From Congregibacter variabilis (lineage in GTDB: Bacteria; Pseudomonadota; Gammaproteobacteria; Pseudomonadales; Halieaceae), in the NCBI RefSeq assembly GCF_045689235.1, contig NZ_CP136864.1:3100001-3164000 (forward strand): DNA of 64,000 bases. The letters run 5' to 3'. How positions within the stretch are numbered: the first letter of the stretch is position 1; each line of letters opens with the position of its first letter. Under the pieces are notes generated by a model. The model was given only the letters and a program-made list of their open reading frames with translations, was not told the origin of the DNA and did no database searches. This document shows positions 32,355 through 41,868 of the stretch, in pieces. Made by a program: the position numbers and the translations under genes.

Positions 32355-33011
32355 TCAGTTGCGTGACGCTATGTAGGCAAAGAAATCTTCTTTGTTTGCC
32401 TCGACATCAGCATCGATTTGCTTGGAGATTGGGTCACCTGCCAAGCGGCTGCGCCAGTCTTTGAGTCCATCGATTTCAGACACTATGTCGCGCTTTAACA
32501 CTGCCGCCCCCGCGTCGACGACGCTGAGTACATAGCGCACATAAATGTCCGCCATGGTGAACTCGCTTCCGATGAGGAATGGGTCACAGGAACAAAACTC
32601 CGAGAGACTCGCTATACCTTTATCAAGCATGGCATTGACCTCTTCGCAAAGAGACTCTGGTGGTGTTTGCTGAGTGAATACAAAGGGCAGCAAGCGTCGG
32701 CAGGGCAGTTCGAGGTATAGCTCGGCGCAGCGCATGATCTGTCGTACTCGGCTGCGAGCGAAAGGATCTTTAGGCAGCAGAGCGGGCTCCGGGAACATGT
32801 CTTCGAGGTATTCGCACAAGACCGAAGACTCGGCAATGTGTTGCCCGTCAGAGGTGGTCATCGATGGAACCTTGCGAGCTGGATTGAGGCGCTCGTAGCC
32901 CTCGCCACTGCCGTAGACAAGATCTTCGGTGAATGGGATTCCTTTGTATAAAAGTACATGCTTTGGAATATTGTAGTAGTTGCTGTACGCAAAGCCGTGA
33001 AGGGTGATCAT
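32355..33011 (-). CDS. Glutathione S-transferase family protein
   Basis: 218 residues starting at MITLHGFAYSNYYN; upstream in-frame codons to 33176 overlap the leader of the next gene and are rejected. The N-terminal domain has ARKVPSMTTSDGQHIAESSVLCEYLEDMFP, with the cis-Pro and the Glu-Ser pair that contacts glutathione. The C-terminal domain has FLIGSEFTMADIYVRYVLSV. The catalytic Tyr/Ser position near residue 10 reads SNYYN. The role is probably glutathione conjugation or isomerisation. It follows the SnoaL-like and PanE-like genes in the same orientation. Confidence 0.87.
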   Translation of the reverse strand: MITLHGFAYSNYYNIPKHVLLYKGIPFTEDLVYGSGEGYERLNPARKVPSMTTSDGQHIAESSVLCEYLEDMFPEPALLPKDPFARSRVRQIMRCAELYLELPCRRLLPFVFTQQTPPESLCEEVNAMLDKGIASLSEFCSCDPFLIGSEFTMADIYVRYVLSVVDAGAAVLKRDIVSEIDGLKDWRSRLAGDPISKQIDADVEANKEDFFAYIASRN

Positions 33012-33138
33012 TAATTTAGTCCGTATCGAAGAGGTGCTAGATGCTAGCGCGTCGCCAGGAGGCGCGCTACCGGTATCAAGCACATAATTGCCCAAGGATA
33101 CTTTGCTAGATACCTGGGAGCCGCCCGGGGATATGTCC

Positions 33139-33561
33139 CTATAGATTGTCGCCGTGATTGTCCATCCACTGGGCAAAGGTCAGCAGGGATTCTTCTTTAA
33201 TAACACTTTTGAGCTCAATGATCTGGCTGTCCGCAACGCGCGCCACTTCACTACCGGATACCTCAAGCGTTGGCATGCCCTGTCGTGAAAACCGAATAGT
33301 CCAGTTTGCCGTCACTACATCGGCGTTGCTTGAAACGCTATGAAACCTAAGATCTCGCTTATCCATTTTACGGTCGAGGCCATCAACGGCGTTTTTTAAC
33401 TTTAGCAAAATCGCATCACGTCCGAACGCTGGGGCAGATCCGTCTCCAGCGTCATAGCTGGCGTCTGGGCTGAAATGGGCACCGACGCGGGACCAGTCGT
33501 CATCTGCATAAGCGAGCTCAAAGTCGCTGGCATAGGCTTGAAATCTCTGTTCTATATCCAA
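33139..33561 (-). CDS. SnoaL-like (NTF2-fold) protein
   Basis: 140 residues, a single NTF2-like cone: FQAYASDFELAYADDDWSRVGAHFSPDASYD, GRDAILLKLKNAVDGLDRK, VVTANWTIRFSRQGMPTLEVSGSEVARV and the ending MDNHGDNL. SnoaL-type proteins include polyketide cyclases and steroid isomerases, and many are uncharacterised. No signal peptide. It lies between the PanE-like and GST genes on the same strand (gaps of 90 and 127 bp). Confidence 0.8.
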   Translation of the reverse strand: MDIEQRFQAYASDFELAYADDDWSRVGAHFSPDASYDAGDGSAPAFGRDAILLKLKNAVDGLDRKMDKRDLRFHSVSSNADVVTANWTIRFSRQGMPTLEVSGSEVARVADSQIIELKSVIKEESLLTFAQWMDNHGDNL

Positions 33562-33651
33562 TGTGTTCTCCAGATGCTTGCACGGCCTGTCGCAGTAATT
33601 GGTAGGAGCCGATGTTCATATCCCCGCCATAAAAAGAACGTTGAGCGGGTC

Positions 33652-34698
33652 CTAAGGATAGCTTAGCGGCGAACTATGCCCGACGAAAGACGCTATTAGG
33701 TCTTTGCCGCTGATCCCTCTTGCCAACTGCCCTCGTTCAGCCGCATGAATCATTTCTACCAGTCGTTTATTAGCAGAGCTTTGCAATCCGAGGGCTTCAC
33801 CTTCTCTTACTACCGCGCCATTAAGGTAGTCGACCTCTGTAGTTTTTCCAGCGCTTAGGTCCCACCACATGGATGCGCGAACGGTGGGGTCAATCGCTAT
33901 CATCTTTTGTCCCACTCGCTTGAACACAAAGTCAGGCAGGGCAATAAAGATTGGGATTAGACGCCCGGGCAAGTTGGCCACTGCCGGCAGCTCGATGTTT
34001 TTGGCTTTGCAGACCACCAGGAGTTCACGCATTAGCATGGCGATCACGCGACGGTAGTCGCGATCCTCTAACATCTCCTTTACCGGAATGTCGGCGAGTG
34101 CGTTCACAGCATTCGCCAAATTGAGTTGGAGTTTTGCCCAGAGCAAAGCCTGCATATGGTCGCAGCTCCTGGTTGGCAGCAGCGGGGAGTTAATATTGGT
34201 TGCCAGATCGCGGGCGATGTCCGGACAATCGGCAAGTTCCTCAATCCAAAGGTAACCTTCAGAGCCTCGGTGTAAATGACCAGCGCTCGGCTCCGCCACG
34301 TTAAATACCACCATCGCGCGCATTACAGTGTTGTGCGGAAACTTCTCTTTTACAGCCTTGTCTGAGCCCAGGCCATTTTGCACGCAAAAGATTACCGTAT
34401 TGGGGCCAACCAGTGCGGGTAATTCGTCGAGCGCGCTCTCGACAGCGGTACATTTAACGGTGAGCCACAAAAAGTCGCAGGCGCGCGACTGGGGCGCATC
34501 GCCCAACTGCTTATCTGAGATGAATGTAACTTGATTGATCTCAGCGGCATGATCTTGGTAATCGGTGAGGCGCAAACCATCTGCCAGCTTTTCTTGAACT
34601 GCAGGTCGAGCGACCATACTTACATCCAAGCCCTTGTCTGTCATCGCGCCGGCGAGATATCCACCGATGAGCCCTGCGCCAAAAACCACATGTTGCAT
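33652..34698 (-). CDS. Ketopantoate reductase (ApbA/PanE) family protein
   Basis: 348 residues. An N-terminal Rossmann domain with VVFGAGLIGGYLAGAMTDKG (GxGxxG) and the conserved VQNGLGSD, and an all-alpha C-terminal domain with LWAKLQLNLANAVNALAD and SMWWDLSAGKTTEVDYLNG, fit 2-dehydropantoate 2-reductase. The catalytic Lys is present in the KLQLNLANAVNAL helix. It is longer than E. coli PanE (303) and may be a paralogue acting on another 2-oxo acid, since other pantothenate genes are absent. Confidence 0.85.
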   Translation of the reverse strand: MQHVVFGAGLIGGYLAGAMTDKGLDVSMVARPAVQEKLADGLRLTDYQDHAAEINQVTFISDKQLGDAPQSRACDFLWLTVKCTAVESALDELPALVGPNTVIFCVQNGLGSDKAVKEKFPHNTVMRAMVVFNVAEPSAGHLHRGSEGYLWIEELADCPDIARDLATNINSPLLPTRSCDHMQALLWAKLQLNLANAVNALADIPVKEMLEDRDYRRVIAMLMRELLVVCKAKNIELPAVANLPGRLIPIFIALPDFVFKRVGQKMIAIDPTVRASMWWDLSAGKTTEVDYLNGAVVREGEALGLQSSANKRLVEMIHAAERGQLARGISGKDLIASFVGHSSPLSYP

Positions 34699-34749
34699 TG
34701 CCTTAGGTCACCTGTGTTTAGCAATCAAAGAGTAAGAACATTAGGACAT

Positions 34750-34775
34750 AGTAAGCTAGTTGGCTGATGCTTACT
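34750..34775. other. Inverted repeat in divergent promoter region
   Basis: AGTAAGC (34750-34756) and GCTTACT (34769-34775) form perfect 7-bp arms with a 12-bp spacer between the divergent PanE-like and amidase genes, a typical layout for a dimeric repressor site. No regulator gene is adjacent. Confidence 0.35.
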
Positions 34776-34850
34776 GCGTTTACATTGAAGAGCAGCGGAG
34801 TTCACAAAGAACCGGCGGCGACTGGCACTGCTTAATAGAGGGATACATCT

Positions 34851-36446
34851 GTGAATCTAAGATTGTTGGTTGGGCGACTCACTGTGTTAATGAGTCTTAC
34901 ATTAGCAGCGTGTACTGCAAATGGCGCCGATGAAAGCACTGATGATAGTAAAGGCAGCGGCTTTCAGTTTGTCGAAGCAAGTATTAACGATGTGCATCGC
35001 GCCCTGCGTAGTGGCGACATGAGTTGCGTGGATATTGTTAAGGGCTACCTTCGGCGCATCGAGACCTATGACCAGCCTTTGGGCCTCAATGCGGTGATCT
35101 TCACAAACCCCGCGGCGTTAAAAAGGGCTGCGCGCATTGATGCGAAGCTCGCGGCTGGCGAACCACTGGGTCCGCTGTACTGCGTGCCGGTGTTATTAAA
35201 AGATAATTTTGACACCCGCGACATGCCCACCAGTGGGGGCTCAGTTGTCCTCAAAAACAGCCTGCCGCCAAATGATGCCTTCATGGTCAAGAAGTTGCGC
35301 GAGGCCGGCGCCATAGTGATTGCAAAAACCAATATGGCCGAGTGGGCATTTAGCCCCAAGCAAACCGTGAGCTCCAGCTACGGCACCACAGCTAACGCCT
35401 ATGCACTTGATCGCGTGCCCGCAGGCTCTAGTGGCGGGACAGCCTCTGCCACGGCGGCAAGTTTTGGTGTGATCGGCATGGGCACGGATACCGGTAACTC
35501 AATTCGTGGGCCTTCATCACATCTGGCGCTTTTTGGTATTCGCTCGACTCTGGGCCTTACCAGTCGCGATGGTGTGATTCCCTTGGCGTTTGATCGTGAC
35601 ATTGCCGGCCCTATGACAAGAGCGGTCGAAGACGCTGCCAAAGTCTTTAATGTCGTTGCTGGTTTTGATCCTGCGGATCCATTTACGGAGCTGGGTAAGG
35701 GGCTGCGTGAGGAGGATTACACGGCCTTCCTGAATCCACAGGCGCTGCGGGGCAAGCGTATCGGTGTTTTACGTGCTCTGGTTGATACTGACGATGCTGA
35801 TCCAGCGGTGATTGCTGTGTTCGAGACGGCGCTCGCGGATTTAGCCGCCCAGGGCGCTGTCATTGTGGATCCTTTTACCGTAGAGAACCTTGAAGAGCAC
35901 CTGGAGGGAGATTATTTTTGTGCGCGTTTTCGTTACGACATGCATGGGTACCTGCAGTCATTGGGAGAGCGCGCGCCGATTAAAGATGTGATGGAAGTGC
36001 GCAGTCGTGGTGAATATTCGCCGTATATCAAAGGCCGCCTGGATTACTTTGCTACCTTTCCAGCTGATGTGTCTCCGGTGAAGCTGGATCCGCCTTGCCC
36101 GGAGTTCCCTAATCACTCAGGTAGGCAGGCGTATCTTGAGGACGTTCTGGGGTCCATGGATTCAGCACAGATAGATGCCATTGTTTACCCAAGCTGGACC
36201 AACCCGCCGGCGCGGCTGGAAAATGCTGTCGAAGAGTACCTGGGTGACAACAGCCAGCTAGTCGCACCGGCGACCGGACTGCCAGCGGTGAGTGTGCCCA
36301 TGGGATACAGCTACGGCGGATTGCCGGCAGGGCTACAGATTCTGGGTCGGCCCTACAGTGAAGGGCTATTGTTCTCGCTCGCCTATGCCTACGAGCAGGC
36401 AACGCGGCACCGACGGCCGCCTGTAAGTTTTCCCGCTATTGACTGA
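34851..36446 (+). CDS. Amidase-signature-family lipoprotein
   Basis: 531 residues from GTG with GAGGG upstream. The lipobox LAAC gives Cys21. The amidase-signature triad is visible: Lys117 in VLLKDNFD, the cis-Ser in PAGSSGG (about 193) and the nucleophile Ser217 in GTDTGNSIRGP. The ending GLPAGLQILGRPYSEGLLF is also typical. The family hydrolyses amides of many kinds (aliphatic, peptide or acyl amides); as a periplasmic lipoprotein it probably scavenges nitrogen from external amides. Monocistronic, with a possible operator upstream. Confidence 0.9.
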   Translation: MNLRLLVGRLTVLMSLTLAACTANGADESTDDSKGSGFQFVEASINDVHRALRSGDMSCVDIVKGYLRRIETYDQPLGLNAVIFTNPAALKRAARIDAKLAAGEPLGPLYCVPVLLKDNFDTRDMPTSGGSVVLKNSLPPNDAFMVKKLREAGAIVIAKTNMAEWAFSPKQTVSSSYGTTANAYALDRVPAGSSGGTASATAASFGVIGMGTDTGNSIRGPSSHLALFGIRSTLGLTSRDGVIPLAFDRDIAGPMTRAVEDAAKVFNVVAGFDPADPFTELGKGLREEDYTAFLNPQALRGKRIGVLRALVDTDDADPAVIAVFETALADLAAQGAVIVDPFTVENLEEHLEGDYFCARFRYDMHGYLQSLGERAPIKDVMEVRSRGEYSPYIKGRLDYFATFPADVSPVKLDPPCPEFPNHSGRQAYLEDVLGSMDSAQIDAIVYPSWTNPPARLENAVEEYLGDNSQLVAPATGLPAVSVPMGYSYGGLPAGLQILGRPYSEGLLFSLAYAYEQATRHRRPPVSFPAID

Positions 36447-36451
36447 GGCAA

Positions 36452-36604
36452 TCAGCGCTGAGCCAAAAATCCTCGGAAGTTGGAGGTGTAAGGATCATAG
36501 AGCGTCGTTATTAACGGCGTAGAAGCTGGAGTTTCGCGTTCCTCATGCTCGGTGAGAGCGGTACTGGACGCAAAGTTCACAAGATCAGCTATGGTTTTAG
36601 TCAT
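36452..36604 (-). CDS. 50-residue acidic protein at the end of the quinoprotein operon
   Basis: Reading leftward from ATG at 36604 to TGA at 36452 gives 50 residues starting MTKTIADLVNFASS, with an acidic middle (LTEHEERET) and ending in FRGFLAQR. It has no signal peptide and no recognised family. It begins 20 bp after the quinoprotein stop codon, in the same orientation. Composition is coding-like and it fills most of an otherwise empty 178-bp gap. The ribosome-binding site is weak. Confidence 0.5.
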   Translation of the reverse strand: MTKTIADLVNFASSTALTEHEERETPASTPLITTLYDPYTSNFRGFLAQR

Positions 36605-36624
36605 CAGTAAACTTTCGCTTTATT

Positions 36625-38175
36625 CTAATGAGGACCGCTCATGGGCATGCCCAAATTATCAGACAGGTATCGTACGATCGTTGTGTAGTCTTCGTCCGTA
36701 AGCGCCATACCGTTACCCACCATTACGCTAACCACCTGTAACCACTCGTCAGGCGAGCGAGGCTGGTCGACAACCAGGTCTATACCGTGACAACGAGTGC
36801 ATGCCTCCATGGTGAGTTCCATGCCGGGTGCTTCCGGTAGCGCCAGGCTGTGCGTGGCGGTCATTGCGCTGTCGGTCGGAGAACTCGAGGGCGTAGGCGG
36901 CTCAATCCGCAGTAGCATGCCATCGGTGTCTTTTGGTCCCCGGAGCCGGCCTTCGGTAAGGACGTAGATATGGCCGTCGGGGCCCTGGCGAATATCGCGA
37001 AAGCGCACGCCTAACTCGTTGAGCATCGTATCCCCCTGCTTAATGAAGTCGCCCCGGATGACCATCTGCGCCACCATTTTTGATCCCGCTCCCGCGATCA
37101 TCAAACTGCCCTTTAAGCGGGGAAATTTATCCCCGGTATAGAAGAACATGTTCTCGGGATTGAAGGGCGGGTTCCAAAAAAACAGAGGGTCATCCATGCC
37201 GTCCCGGTGCCAGGGCTGATCGGATACGGGGCTTCCGGAGTAGTGCCTGCCTAAGGAAACGAGGGGCCATCCGTAATTGTGCCCGGGGATCACGCGATTG
37301 ATCTCGTCGCCACCGGCCGGCCCGAACTCAGATGCCCACATGTCGCCGGTCTTTGGGTGCCAGGCAATGCCGTAGACATTGCGATGCCCGTAGCTGTAGA
37401 TCTCGTCTTTTGCATCGGGGTCTTTTACGAAGGGGTTGTCGGGTGGCACTGAGCCATCGTCGCGCACTCGCAAAATTTTTCCGATATGGCTGTCGAGGTT
37501 TTGTGCCTGCGGTCGCGCGCTGGATTGATCACTGGAGGTGGTGCCGTCCCGATCGCCGACGCTGATGTAGAGCATGCCGTCGGGACCAAAGACCATGCGC
37601 CCACCGTAGGTGCCCAGCGGACTCTCCCAGGCGTCAGCGACGAGAATGTCTTCTACATCTTTTAAGCGGCCTTGCTCGAAACGAGCGCGTAGCACCGCTA
37701 GCGTCGTTCCCTTTTGTGGCTCGCGGTCCTTGGTGTACGAGATGTACAGGACTCGGTTGCTCGCGAACTCCGGGTGTAAAACGATATCGTGTAGGCCGCC
37801 GAGGCCCACGTTGTTTAAAGGTGGTAGCCCATGCACTGGCTCCGGATCGAGAATGCCGTCGGTCACGACTCGCAAACGCCCGGGTCGCTCGGTGATCAAC
37901 ATAGTCTGACCGTCTGGCAGAAACACCAGTCCGTCTGGATGCGACAGACCCTCGGCCAGTTTGACGACTCGAAGAGACATACCACCCTTGCTTTTGAGGA
38001 GAACTGGCCCGTCCACCGCCGCACCGGCAAGCGCGTCCTGCGGATAGGCCCGTGCTATCTGCGCCTCCGTGAGCGGCGAGGTGACGCCCGGCGTATCGAT
38101 GGTTTGGGCAATACTGGCAAGAGGCATTGTTGCCAAAGTTGCAACAGCAATGGTGAAGGAAAGCCTGGGGATCAT
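36625..38175 (-). CDS. PQQ-type sugar dehydrogenase with C-terminal cytochrome c domain
   Basis: 516 residues with a signal peptide ending near SIAQT. The glucose/sorbosone dehydrogenase six-bladed propeller is complete: LAEGLSHPDGLVFLPDGQTMLITERPGRLRVV, GLHDIVLHPEFASNRVLYISYT, GGRMVFGPDGMLYISVGDRDG, IYSYGHRNVYGIAWHP, MWASEFGPAGGDEIN and FRDIRQGPDGHIYVLTEGR. A haem c domain is fused at the end, with CTRCH at about 459-463 and a late MPM that could supply the distal Met. It resembles soluble aldose sugar dehydrogenase (YliI) with its own electron carrier. It is second in an operon, 33 bp after the eight-bladed quinoprotein. Confidence 0.9.
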   Translation of the reverse strand: MIPRLSFTIAVATLATMPLASIAQTIDTPGVTSPLTEAQIARAYPQDALAGAAVDGPVLLKSKGGMSLRVVKLAEGLSHPDGLVFLPDGQTMLITERPGRLRVVTDGILDPEPVHGLPPLNNVGLGGLHDIVLHPEFASNRVLYISYTKDREPQKGTTLAVLRARFEQGRLKDVEDILVADAWESPLGTYGGRMVFGPDGMLYISVGDRDGTTSSDQSSARPQAQNLDSHIGKILRVRDDGSVPPDNPFVKDPDAKDEIYSYGHRNVYGIAWHPKTGDMWASEFGPAGGDEINRVIPGHNYGWPLVSLGRHYSGSPVSDQPWHRDGMDDPLFFWNPPFNPENMFFYTGDKFPRLKGSLMIAGAGSKMVAQMVIRGDFIKQGDTMLNELGVRFRDIRQGPDGHIYVLTEGRLRGPKDTDGMLLRIEPPTPSSSPTDSAMTATHSLALPEAPGMELTMEACTRCHGIDLVVDQPRSPDEWLQVVSVMVGNGMALTDEDYTTIVRYLSDNLGMPMSGPH

Positions 38176-38208
38176 GTCTGCTCCGTAAATGGGTGTTGCA
38201 CTTGCAGC

Positions 38209-40119
38209 CTAGTCGATACTCATAGCCACGAGTTCTGCGGGATGGTTTATCCCTCCAACGCTCACGAGAATATATTGCTTTCCCTCGAACATGTAGCTGA
38301 TCGGTGGCGAGGTTGTACCCGCGCCGAGGTCAGCCTCCCAAACCACCTCGCCGGTCTGCTTGTCGTAGGCACGGAACATATTGCCACCGCTAAACTTGGG
38401 CATGCTGATGCCGACGGCAGATCCCTCACCCAGAAACAGGAATGACTTGGTGAGCAGGGGTGCCGCTCTGCCGGCTTGACCCAGGGGTGGAAGGTCCAGA
38501 TCCTTAAGCAGGGGGTGATCCCGGGGACCATCACCGTTGGGCACCATCCATAGATGCTCACCGCTATTCATGTCGATGGCCGTGATTCGACCGTAGGGCG
38601 GTTTGACCAAGGGCAGGCCTTGGGGGCCGTCCAAATACAGCTTGTCTTCGGCGGGGCGGCGATAATTGTCCCTGCCGATCCACGGTACCGTCACTGACGG
38701 GACGTAGATCACGCCCGTTTGTGGGTCTAGTGCTGCACCGGTCCAGTTTGCCCCGCCAACCCAACCGGGTAAGTAAAGCGTGCCTAGCTTGCCGTCGGCG
38801 CCGCCAGCGACAGAGGGCGCCGTATACATCGGCCCATGTACGTAGCGATTCATAATCTTTACAGCTTCGGCTCTCAGCTCAGGCGTGAAGTCGATCAATT
38901 GATCCGCGTTCATTCCCTGGCGATCAAAGGGCTTGGGTTTTACGGGTATGGGCTGTGTGGGGGAGGCCTTTTCGCCGGGCATGGTCGAAGCCGCCACGGG
39001 TGTCTCTATGATCGGAAACAGTGACTCGCCGGTGGCCCGATCAAAGGCAAAGACATAGCCCATCTTGGTGACCTGAATCGCAGCTTTGCGCAGTTTACCG
39101 TTGACCTTAATGTCCGCCAGCATGGGCGGTGTGGGCAGATCGTAATCCCACAAGTCGTGATGAACTGTCTGAAAGTGCCAAATCTTTTTGCCAGTCCTGG
39201 CATCCAGGGCGACGACGGAGTCCGAGTAAAGATTGTCGCCGGGCCGCGCAACTCCGTAATAGTCGTTTGAGGGAGCACTCAGGGGCAGGTAAACGTAGCC
39301 CAGCTCTTCGTCGGCACTGAAAGCAGACCAGACCTTGGTCTTGCCGCCTTGACGCCAGGATTCGTTTTCCCAGGTTTCTACACCGGGTTCGCCTTCTCGA
39401 GGAATGGTGTGGAAGGTCCACAGGTGCTCGCCCGTGTGTGCGTCGTAGCCGCGCACATCACCGGCAAGCGACGCCTTGTTAATGTCGCCGGTGCCCGTGG
39501 CGATGGGCTGGCCGCCGACCACAATCACGTCGTTGACTACGATGGGCGCTGGCGCATTCCAGGTGAATACAGTCTTGGGATCTTCTCGCAGATCCACGCG
39601 GCCGTTGTCCCCAAAGTCCGTGACCACAGCACCCGTTTTGGCGACCAGTAAATATAGGTACGCCCCGCGAATGCTGACTATACGGGCCGCATCACCGCTG
39701 CCCCAAAGTGTGATCGCACGGCTGGCGCTGGCTCGCCTGGGCGTAGATTCGCCAACGGCATTACTCTGGCGCCAAATGAGTTCGCCGCTACCGGGGTTGC
39801 GAGCCTCCACCTGTCCAATCTGATTGCTCATATACAGCACGCCGTCGACCACAAGCGGCGCATTCCGGTAGTTGTTGGACGGCCGGAGCTTTGGGTTCTC
39901 AGTCAGTACAGCGGGGTCCAGTGCGGGCGCGCGCCAGATTACCTTGAGTCGATCGATGGTTTTGGCATTGATCTGATCGAGGGACGAATACTTTGTGTCA
40001 CTAATATCGCCACCGAAGTGGGGCCAATCCGCAGTTGCTTCGGCAAGGGCATCGGTTCCGCCGAAGGTCGTGCAAAGCGCGATCAAGAGGGCAAGGCCCT
40101 TTGTGGTCGATGTGTGCAT
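38209..40119 (-). CDS. Periplasmic PQQ-dependent dehydrogenase (8-bladed, no haem)
   Basis: 636 residues with a signal peptide ending near ALAEA. It matches the quinoprotein glucose/alcohol dehydrogenase superfamily: DWPHFGGDISDTKYSSLDQIN at the start, tryptophan-docking blade motifs (GSGELIWRQ, TGEHLWTFHTI, TGKKIWHFQTVHHDLWDYDLP, TGEVVWEADLG), the WDYDLPTPP active-site stretch and LGTLYLPGWVGGANWTG. There is no CxxCH, so electrons must pass to another carrier. The haem-containing product of the next gene is an obvious candidate. AAGGGAACG precedes the ATG. Confidence 0.9.
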   Translation of the reverse strand: MHTSTTKGLALLIALCTTFGGTDALAEATADWPHFGGDISDTKYSSLDQINAKTIDRLKVIWRAPALDPAVLTENPKLRPSNNYRNAPLVVDGVLYMSNQIGQVEARNPGSGELIWRQSNAVGESTPRRASASRAITLWGSGDAARIVSIRGAYLYLLVAKTGAVVTDFGDNGRVDLREDPKTVFTWNAPAPIVVNDVIVVGGQPIATGTGDINKASLAGDVRGYDAHTGEHLWTFHTIPREGEPGVETWENESWRQGGKTKVWSAFSADEELGYVYLPLSAPSNDYYGVARPGDNLYSDSVVALDARTGKKIWHFQTVHHDLWDYDLPTPPMLADIKVNGKLRKAAIQVTKMGYVFAFDRATGESLFPIIETPVAASTMPGEKASPTQPIPVKPKPFDRQGMNADQLIDFTPELRAEAVKIMNRYVHGPMYTAPSVAGGADGKLGTLYLPGWVGGANWTGAALDPQTGVIYVPSVTVPWIGRDNYRRPAEDKLYLDGPQGLPLVKPPYGRITAIDMNSGEHLWMVPNGDGPRDHPLLKDLDLPPLGQAGRAAPLLTKSFLFLGEGSAVGISMPKFSGGNMFRAYDKQTGEVVWEADLGAGTTSPPISYMFEGKQYILVSVGGINHPAELVAMSID

Positions 40120-40302
40120 ATCCTCGTTCCCTTTGCATTGCGGTCGCTATTCTTGAGATCAGCGTTTAAGGATGATCCAGTAAGCCAGGTCCATGATAGC
40201 GCAGGCATACATGCTGAGGTCTAAAGAAACTTGCTACTGCGCACTACAGTTTCATACGCGATACTGTTTGTGCCTCCAACATTAGATACAGCTGTCATAA
40301 CA

Positions 40303-41814
40303 ATGAAAAACCCTCATCGCGCGCTAATTTGTGTTTTGCTGTTTATGACCAAAATGACTGTTGCTGCCGACTACACCTTGGTGATTAATCATGGACGTGT
40401 GATTGATCCGGAGTCGGGGTTGGATGCGGTTCGTCATATCGGCATCTCTGGCAAGAAGATAGTTCTTGTGTCGGAAAAACCGCTGACAGCAGGCAGGGTG
40501 ATTGACGCCTCGGGCCTGGTTGTGGCCCCCGGGTTCATTGATTTGCACACGCACTCTCCAACCCCCCTGGGTGAGTATTACCAGGCCTTTGACGGAGTGA
40601 CTACGGCGTTGGAGTTAGAGGCTGGGTTTTTCCCGGTACTTGAGTACGGAACTGAAATATCCGAAGCGCCTTTGATCAATTATGGTGCTGCCGCTGGCTA
40701 TTTGGGTATGCGGATTTTCGAGAAGAACGGCCTAAAACTTTCCAGCGGAACGCCAGAACCCAAACCCGTGGGCTTAAAGGGATGGCTAACCGCGGCAAAG
40801 TTTTTCTTTAGTGATTTTGACACTGCCTTGTCAGCTTCCTTTAAAGAGCAGGCTTCCATGGAAGAATTAGCGGCACTACGCGACTTATTACTCACTGATC
40901 TAGACAACGGGGCGATCGGTGTCGGCCTGGCATTGGATTACGTAAGTGCTGCGATTCAAGAGGCAGAGATGCGCATGATTTTTGAGGTCGCCGCGCAGCG
41001 CGACGCCACCATTTTTGTGCATGTGCGCCGCGGTATCGATGGTGATCCCGCCGGCATACGAGAGGTGATTGGCTACGCCCGGGAGTACGAGGCATCGGTA
41101 CACATCTGCCATATCACACACAATGCGATTAGCAATCTCGAACTGTTTCTACGAGAGGTCCGTGAAGCGAGAGCCGCTGGAGTGGACGTGACCACGGAGT
41201 TGCTTCCTTACAATGCTGGATCAGCGCTGATTTCATCGGCGGTCTTTGGTCGCGACTGGCAGACAATCTTTAACATTAGCTACGAAGACGTGGAGTGGGC
41301 GGCTACCGGCGAGCGATTTAATAAAGAAATGTGGGATGACTATTACGTCAACCGGCCCAAAGGGCAGGTAATCCATCATTACCTCAAAGAAGAGTGGACT
41401 CAGCGGGCGGTGCAGGAGCCGGGGGTCATCATCGTTAGCGATTTGTTGCCTATGGCCAGTCGGGACAAAAAAGTGGCCCCACACAATGGCGCTTTCAGTA
41501 AGGTACTGGGGCGCTACGTTCGTGAACAGGGGTTGCTGGATCTAGCTACAGCTATCGCGAAAATGACTTTACTCCCTGCCCGTCGATTGGAGAGCTATGC
41601 TCCGGCATTTCTGAGTAAGGGAAGGATTCAGGAAAACATGGATGCAGACATCACCGTGTTCGATCCGGACACGATCCGCGATAACGCGACTTATCAATCG
41701 CCCTACCAAACAGCTACTGGTATTGCACACGTGATTGTTAATGGTCAGTTGATTATCGAAGATGGCCAACAGGTTGAGGGTGTACGCCCCGGCGAACGAA
41801 TACTGGCCAGGTAA
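40303..41814 (+). CDS. Exported amidohydrolase, D-aminoacylase-like
   Basis: 503 residues from ATG (MKNPHRALICVLLF); an in-frame TTG at 40231 has no support. A signal peptide ends near TVAA. Amidohydrolase-superfamily motifs: INHGRVIDPESGLD, VVAPGFIDLHTHSPTP (metal-binding HxH), later His-containing IFVHVRRG and VHICHITHN, and the closing ARRLESYAPAFLSKGRIQENMDADITVFDPD. The layout is like N-acyl-D-amino-acid deacylases. The substrate is unknown. Divergent from the quinoprotein operon. Confidence 0.85.
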   Translation: MKNPHRALICVLLFMTKMTVAADYTLVINHGRVIDPESGLDAVRHIGISGKKIVLVSEKPLTAGRVIDASGLVVAPGFIDLHTHSPTPLGEYYQAFDGVTTALELEAGFFPVLEYGTEISEAPLINYGAAAGYLGMRIFEKNGLKLSSGTPEPKPVGLKGWLTAAKFFFSDFDTALSASFKEQASMEELAALRDLLLTDLDNGAIGVGLALDYVSAAIQEAEMRMIFEVAAQRDATIFVHVRRGIDGDPAGIREVIGYAREYEASVHICHITHNAISNLELFLREVREARAAGVDVTTELLPYNAGSALISSAVFGRDWQTIFNISYEDVEWAATGERFNKEMWDDYYVNRPKGQVIHHYLKEEWTQRAVQEPGVIIVSDLLPMASRDKKVAPHNGAFSKVLGRYVREQGLLDLATAIAKMTLLPARRLESYAPAFLSKGRIQENMDADITVFDPDTIRDNATYQSPYQTATGIAHVIVNGQLIIEDGQQVEGVRPGERILAR

Positions 41815-41868
41815 TTCTTGTGTCACACTAAGCTACTTTTTAGTCACGCACCTTATTACAGGACTAGA

